Shown: in pieces, positions 5,329 through 8,495 of the stretch | Position numbering within the stretch: position 1 is the stretch's first letter | How the letters are laid out: each line of letters starts with the position of its first letter | Source: DATJXG01 sp035500455 | Lineage (GTDB): Bacteria; Acidobacteriota; Terriglobia; Terriglobales; Acidobacteriaceae | Length of the DNA: 8,495 nucleotides | NCBI GenBank assembly: GCA_035500455.1 | Contig: DATJXG010000208.1 | Location: forward strand, 1 to 8,495 | Reading direction: 5' to 3' | Position numbers and translations under genes: made by a program | The notes under the pieces: generated by a model | The model's input: only the letters and a program-made list of their open reading frames with translations | Database searches by the model: none | Told to the model about the DNA's origin: nothing

Positions 5329-6975
5329 CTAACTTCCTGACTGCGCGATGCGCGTGAGCCGTCTGGAGTCCAGCGCGGAGACAAAATCTCGCAACTGCGT
5401 CATCATCCGCACTCTCGCCGCTTCCAGGGACTCTCCCGAGTTCCCCGCCTGCACCCTCACCAGCACCGGCACCGGCTTATCCGCGGGGCGGAACAGGTAG
5501 TTCTTCATCCCCGTACTGGTAAAGATGAGTCCGGTTTGCGCCGGCATGCTCACGCGCTCGGTGCAGCCTCCGGCGCCACACACGGTAGCGGCTTCCAGCG
5601 CCGCCCCCGCGGGGTCCTGGTAAAGATCGACCATGAAGCGGGCAGCGCCGCCATCGCCGGTAGGAAGCACGCTGACTTCCTCCCACGCCGGGCGGTCACC
5701 GCGATAAAGATGGCAAGCCATGGGGTAATGTACATACGCGCCGAACCACAGCGCGAGATCGATTTCGCTCTCCGGCTCGCCGGGCACGGAATATGCGCCC
5801 CAGCGATACGTGATCTGGTTCTGCGAGTCACGCTCCAGCCAGGTGCGCTGCAACCGGTGCTGCCCGATTTCCGCGGGGAGCGCGCTTGACGCTGGCGATC
5901 CGTCCGGCGCGCCGCCAGCTCCTGTGGCCACTGCCCAAAGGCGCTCGCGATAGGGGAATATCACCAGCACCAGCGTGCAGGTGAGCACTGCGCCCTTCCA
6001 GTACATACTGCTCCATCCCTGGCTCGCGACAACGGGGAGCGCGACAACGTTCTCCTCGGGAGGGGCTTCGCGCTTCTTCCAGCGTACCAGCGACCCCAGC
6101 AACACAGCCGCGGTGAGGAACAGACTCGCGCCGATGGCGTAGTCGGCGCCCTCGCCGTGCGGCTGCAACGACGGGAAGCGCAACGCCACCCAATAAAACA
6201 AGACCAGTACGCACAGGCGGACCAGGTTGAAAACATAGCCGAGCGCCACGCCGCCGAGCACGGAGATCACCCTCCAGGCGCGGGTGAAGCGGTAAATATA
6301 GCCGCCGATCAGGGCCAGGTAGGCGAGCGTGACCGCGCCGCGGATCCCGTTGCAGCCGGGGGCGATGAACATGCCGAAGTCGGGAGAGAACATCAGGCGC
6401 AGCTGGTCGCCGCTCAACTGCACGCGCAGCGCCGCCGCCGCGGAACGGGCCACATAGGCGGAGGCATATTGCAAAGGCAGATCGAGCAGAGCGAAGGCTT
6501 TCGGAACCGGGTTCACAAACAGAAGCAGGGCGAGGGGGAATGCGGCTTTGCGCCAGACGCGTGTCCCACCCAGCAGCAGGACGACCCCGCTGGCATAGGC
6601 GAAGATCGTCAGCCCCACCGGCAGCAGAGGAATGTGGAAGCGTGGACTGAACGCGAACGCCAACGCGGTGTTGCCCGCGGCGCGGGCGGTGAATGCAGCA
6701 TAGAGCAGAGGCAGCAGGCCCCACCAGGTTCCGCGCGATTCCCAGCCCAGCCGGCGCCACACACGCCCGGTGAGTAGCAGGCTTACCAGCGGAAAATAGA
6801 TTCCGATGGAGCGGAGAGCATCGCCCATCCAGAGATTCCACAACAGAGCGACGGAAAGCAGAATGAGTCCGGCGGCGGAGGCGAGGAGCCACGGCAGCAA
6901 GGCGCGCGGAGGCGCGTCGCGCCAGGGCGTTGGGCTAAGGGAATCTTGTTCAGGGAAACCCAGTGTGGCCGCCAT
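5329..6975 (-). CDS. xrtJ: Exosortase (XrtJ-like) with C-terminal EpsI-like domain
   Basis: A 548-residue polytopic membrane transpeptidase that would cut C-terminal sorting signals outside the cytoplasmic membrane. ATG at 6975 is chosen: it lies 29 bases after the stop of the upstream small gene. The frame is open back to 7116, but that part overlaps the small gene. No strong ribosome-binding site is seen. Hydrophobic helices fill about 25-300. The exosortase catalytic triad is present: Cys208 in PGCNGIRG, Arg253 in FNLVR and His273 in QPHGEGADYAIG. After a further helix (about 326-343), residues 344-540 form a periplasmic domain like EpsI, with YVHYPMACHLYRGDRPAW (414-431) in place of the usual H-x-P-x-x-C...GW motif. 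Exosortase J is a type I recall from Acidobacteria; assignment to that subtype rests on the PExPT neighbour and length, not a model search. The substrate is probably the adjacent small protein, perhaps with others elsewhere. Confidence 0.88.
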   Translation of the reverse strand: MAATLGFPEQDSLSPTPWRDAPPRALLPWLLASAAGLILLSVALLWNLWMGDALRSIGIYFPLVSLLLTGRVWRRLGWESRGTWWGLLPLLYAAFTARAAGNTALAFAFSPRFHIPLLPVGLTIFAYASGVVLLLGGTRVWRKAAFPLALLLFVNPVPKAFALLDLPLQYASAYVARSAAAALRVQLSGDQLRLMFSPDFGMFIAPGCNGIRGAVTLAYLALIGGYIYRFTRAWRVISVLGGVALGYVFNLVRLCVLVLFYWVALRFPSLQPHGEGADYAIGASLFLTAAVLLGSLVRWKKREAPPEENVVALPVVASQGWSSMYWKGAVLTCTLVLVIFPYRERLWAVATGAGGAPDGSPASSALPAEIGQHRLQRTWLERDSQNQITYRWGAYSVPGEPESEIDLALWFGAYVHYPMACHLYRGDRPAWEEVSVLPTGDGGAARFMVDLYQDPAGAALEAATVCGAGGCTERVSMPAQTGLIFTSTGMKNYLFRPADKPVPVLVRVQAGNSGESLEAARVRMMTQLRDFVSALDSRRLTRIAQSGS

Positions 6976-7004
6976 TGATTTTCGGAGCGGAGAATGGAAG
7001 AGCT

Positions 7005-7193
7005 TTACTTCCTGCGCAAAAACGACGCCAGCTTCGCTTTTACCGGCGAATAGAACAATCCGGCCGCACCAACCAAACCGAGAATGGCCGTCGGATTTTC
7101 CGGAGAATTGCCGCAACCGCCCTGAGCGAAAACAGGCAGAGCACTCAAGATCAACAACCCCAGGTAGAGAAAACGTGAACTGCGTCGGCTCAT
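7005..7193 (-). CDS. Small PExPT-CTERM sorting-signal protein (exosortase substrate)
   Basis: A 62-residue exported protein made almost wholly of targeting signals. Residues 1-23 are a signal peptide (SRRSSR basic start, hydrophobic YLGLLILSALP, cleavage after VFA). Residues 24-30 are QGGCGNS. Then comes PENPT (31-35), a hydrophobic helix AILGLVGAAGLFY (36-48), and a basic end with K52, K54 and RRK at 60-62. That tripartite motif-helix-basic order is the plan of exosortase sorting signals, and PENPT fits the PExPT pattern I recall as linked to XrtJ in Acidobacteria. AGGGAGA (7211-7205) lies 11 bases before ATG, and a promoter lies just upstream. It is first in the operon and ends 29 bases before the exosortase start, strongly implying enzyme and substrate. 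The cysteine is not in a good lipobox (QGGC), so lipidation is unlikely. Its cellular role is unknown. Confidence 0.85.
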   Translation of the reverse strand: MSRRSSRFLYLGLLILSALPVFAQGGCGNSPENPTAILGLVGAAGLFYSPVKAKLASFLRRK

Positions 7194-7619
7194 GATGGTA
7201 CCGGTCTCCCTGGGCTCAAACTAACCGGCGGTCTCGGACGTGTCAAGCAATTCGGGGCGGAGAGTGCTTTCCACTATGGTTCCTTCGACACGAGCGTCGG
7301 CCGCAGATGGGCGATGGCGCGGATTGTCCGCATGGCCGAGTCCACAGAAACTTTAGTAATCGCCTTCCTCATTTGGGTCAGGAGTACATTCTTCCTAAGT
7401 CAGGAATTTTGTGCCTGCTTTTGGCTGCGGGCGCGCGTTTCGGAGAATCCAACGCGTTGGCCGCAATTCACCCAGGGGTTGACCTTCTTGATGATGGTTC
7501 CAAATAACGCCTTGTTCCCTTGTACCGCGCTTCTTAAGATACCGGTTGAGCAAGCGTGTTCAGCACTTCACTACCAGCGCGCCAGAAAATTGCTTTGGGG
7601 GCTTCCAGTGGGATCGTTC
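7194..7619. other. Divergent intergenic region
   Basis: This separates the minus-strand sorting operon from the plus-strand lipoprotein gene. Besides the operon promoter it holds a weak plus-strand promoter candidate for the lipoprotein: TTGTTC (7512-7517), 17 bp, TAAGAT (7535-7540). A TTGACC at 7479-7484 has no matching -10. A 66-residue plus-strand frame at 7307-7507 lacks a ribosome-binding site and any recognisable content, so I do not call it a gene. Confidence 0.55.
7218..7246 (-). promoter_or_regulatory. Sigma70-type promoter of the PExPT/exosortase operon
   Basis: Read on the minus strand: a perfect -35 TTGACA (7246-7241), a 17-bp spacer and a -10 TAGTTT (7223-7218; three of six consensus bases). 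The start would fall near 7211, just at the AGGGAGA ribosome-binding site, giving an 18-base leader to ATG 7193. Confidence 0.6.
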
Positions 7620-8495
7620 ATGCGCCAGAAGGATTTTGCAGCTTTGAAGGTGCGTCTATTCCTTACCGCGGTATTGGGGGGATTGATTCTCGCAATGACG
7701 GCTTGTGGCGGAGGCATGCCTGGCAGCCAGGGCATCCCCGCGGTGCTGCAAGGCAGCGTGCATGGTGGGCAACCCGCAGTGCAGGGAGCGACCATCCAGC
7801 TTTACGCCGCCAGCACCAGCGGCTACGGCGCGCCGGCCACGCCGCTGCTGACCAAGACGGTAAAAACCAACGGCTTCGGCAGTTTCACCATCACCGGCGA
7901 CTATAGCTGCCCTTCGGGCGACGCGCAGGTGTACATCGTAGCCACTGGCGGAAACCCGGGCCTGGCAATGGGTACAGACAACTCGGCTCTGGCGATGATG
8001 GCGGCCATTGGGCGCTGCGACAGCCTGACCACTTCCACCTGGATCGACATCAACGAAGTTTCCACGGTGGCCGCGGTTTGGGCGCTGGCGCCGTTCATGA
8101 CCGTGGGCGAAGGCGGGAATCTTGGAACCAGCAGCACGAACACGCAAGGCCTGGCCAATGCTTTCCTTACTGCCACCAATCTGCTGGTGGATACTTCCAA
8201 GGGCAAGGGAACCTCGCCCGGCCCGAGCGTTCCCGCCGGCGCTACCGTGCCGTCGGATGAGATCTACACGCTGGCCGACATTCTCTCCGGTTGCATCAAC
8301 TCGGACTCACCCGCCAGCTCGGGATGTAGCAATCTGTTTATGGACTCCGCCTTCGGCGGCACTACGCCGAGCAATACCATCGACGCAGCCCTGCTGATTG
8401 CGCAGCACCCGGACAACAATGCGGCTGCGCTGTTCGGCCTGGTGCCGACCACCCCGCCGTTCGGCCAGTTAGGCAGCGCTCCCAATGACTGGACA
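7620..8495 (+). CDS. Predicted lipoprotein with carboxypeptidase-regulatory-like N-terminal domain (3' partial)
   Basis: The frame starting at ATG 7620 stays open for 292 codons to the window end, so the C-terminus is missing. A lipoprotein signal is clear: basic start (MRQKDFAALKVR), hydrophobic core (13-25), lipobox MTAC with lipidated Cys29 followed by GGG. Residues about 42-110 look like a small beta-sandwich of the carboxypeptidase regulatory type, with LQGSVHGGQPAVQGATIQLY (43-62) and a later KTNGFGSFTITGDYSC stretch, then QVYIVATGGNPG. The WIDINEVSTVAAVWALAPFM segment (139-158) is one I recall from acidobacterial surface lipoproteins that often continue into NHL-type propeller repeats; that continuation is inference. 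GTG at 7608 is an alternative start, with GGGGG upstream; neither start has a good ribosome-binding site. Function unknown, likely outer-surface or periplasmic. Confidence 0.8.
   Translation, partial: MRQKDFAALKVRLFLTAVLGGLILAMTACGGGMPGSQGIPAVLQGSVHGGQPAVQGATIQLYAASTSGYGAPATPLLTKTVKTNGFGSFTITGDYSCPSGDAQVYIVATGGNPGLAMGTDNSALAMMAAIGRCDSLTTSTWIDINEVSTVAAVWALAPFMTVGEGGNLGTSSTNTQGLANAFLTATNLLVDTSKGKGTSPGPSVPAGATVPSDEIYTLADILSGCINSDSPASSGCSNLFMDSAFGGTTPSNTIDAALLIAQHPDNNAAALFGLVPTTPPFGQLGSAPNDWT

Noticed and set aside
5828..6892. 354-residue minus-strand reading frame inside the exosortase
   Set aside because: It overlaps the exosortase in another frame on the same strand; its Arg/Ala/Pro-rich content is typical of a GC-rich shadow frame, and the exosortase has catalytic motifs.
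6976..7116. N-terminal extension of the exosortase frame
   Set aside because: It would overlap the PExPT gene, whose sorting signals are convincing; ATG 6975 gives a normal exosortase N-terminus.
7307..7507. 66-residue plus-strand frame upstream of the lipoprotein
   Set aside because: No ribosome-binding site, no signal peptide, no recognised family.
7656..8147. 163-residue minus-strand frame opposite the lipoprotein gene
   Set aside because: The plus strand carries a clear lipoprotein signal and an open frame to the window end; the reverse frame has no recognisable features.

Overview
The window is a GC-rich bacterial segment that most likely comes from an Acidobacteriota (Terriglobia-type) genome. 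Three things point there: an exosortase of the XrtJ kind beside a tiny protein with a PENPT sorting signal, a lipoprotein of a style I associate with Acidobacteria, and short dispersed repeats built on CGAGCGAAGCGAG. This assignment is from recall and composition, not from a search.

Layout, left to right. (1) 2-1033, plus: the 3' part of an APC/LAT-family amino acid permease, cut by the window edge. (2) 1208-4034, plus: a probable two-gene envelope operon, with a TonB-type energy transducer followed 55 bp later by a secreted M48 metalloprotease that carries a LolA-like domain; a perfect 10-bp GC-rich hairpin follows. (3) 4035-4288: a repeat-rich leader with a 21-bp perfect inverted repeat enclosing three 15-bp tandem units, ending in a TATAAT box only 11 bases before the next start codon. 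(4) 4289-4831, plus: a NusG paralogue of the RfaH/UpxY type. (5) 4832-5328: a gene-poor stretch between convergent genes with three ~22-nt repeats, a pair of TGTACA palindromes and a long inverted repeat with 9-bp phasing. (6) 5329-7246, minus: a compact sorting operon with promoter (TTGACA-17-TAGTTT), a 62-residue PExPT-CTERM protein, then the exosortase with a C-terminal EpsI-like domain. (7) 7194-7619: divergent intergenic region. (8) 7620 to the window end, plus: a lipoprotein, 3' end cut.

The best candidate for an under-described system is the exosortase/PExPT pair. The substrate has only seven residues, one of them cysteine, between its signal-peptide cleavage site and its PENPT motif, so after both cuts almost nothing but a cysteine-containing peptide would remain. 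The nearby NusG paralogue is the kind of factor that controls long polysaccharide operons, and exosortases often travel with exopolysaccharide genes, but no glycosyltransferase or polysaccharide gene lies in this window, so a functional link is inference.
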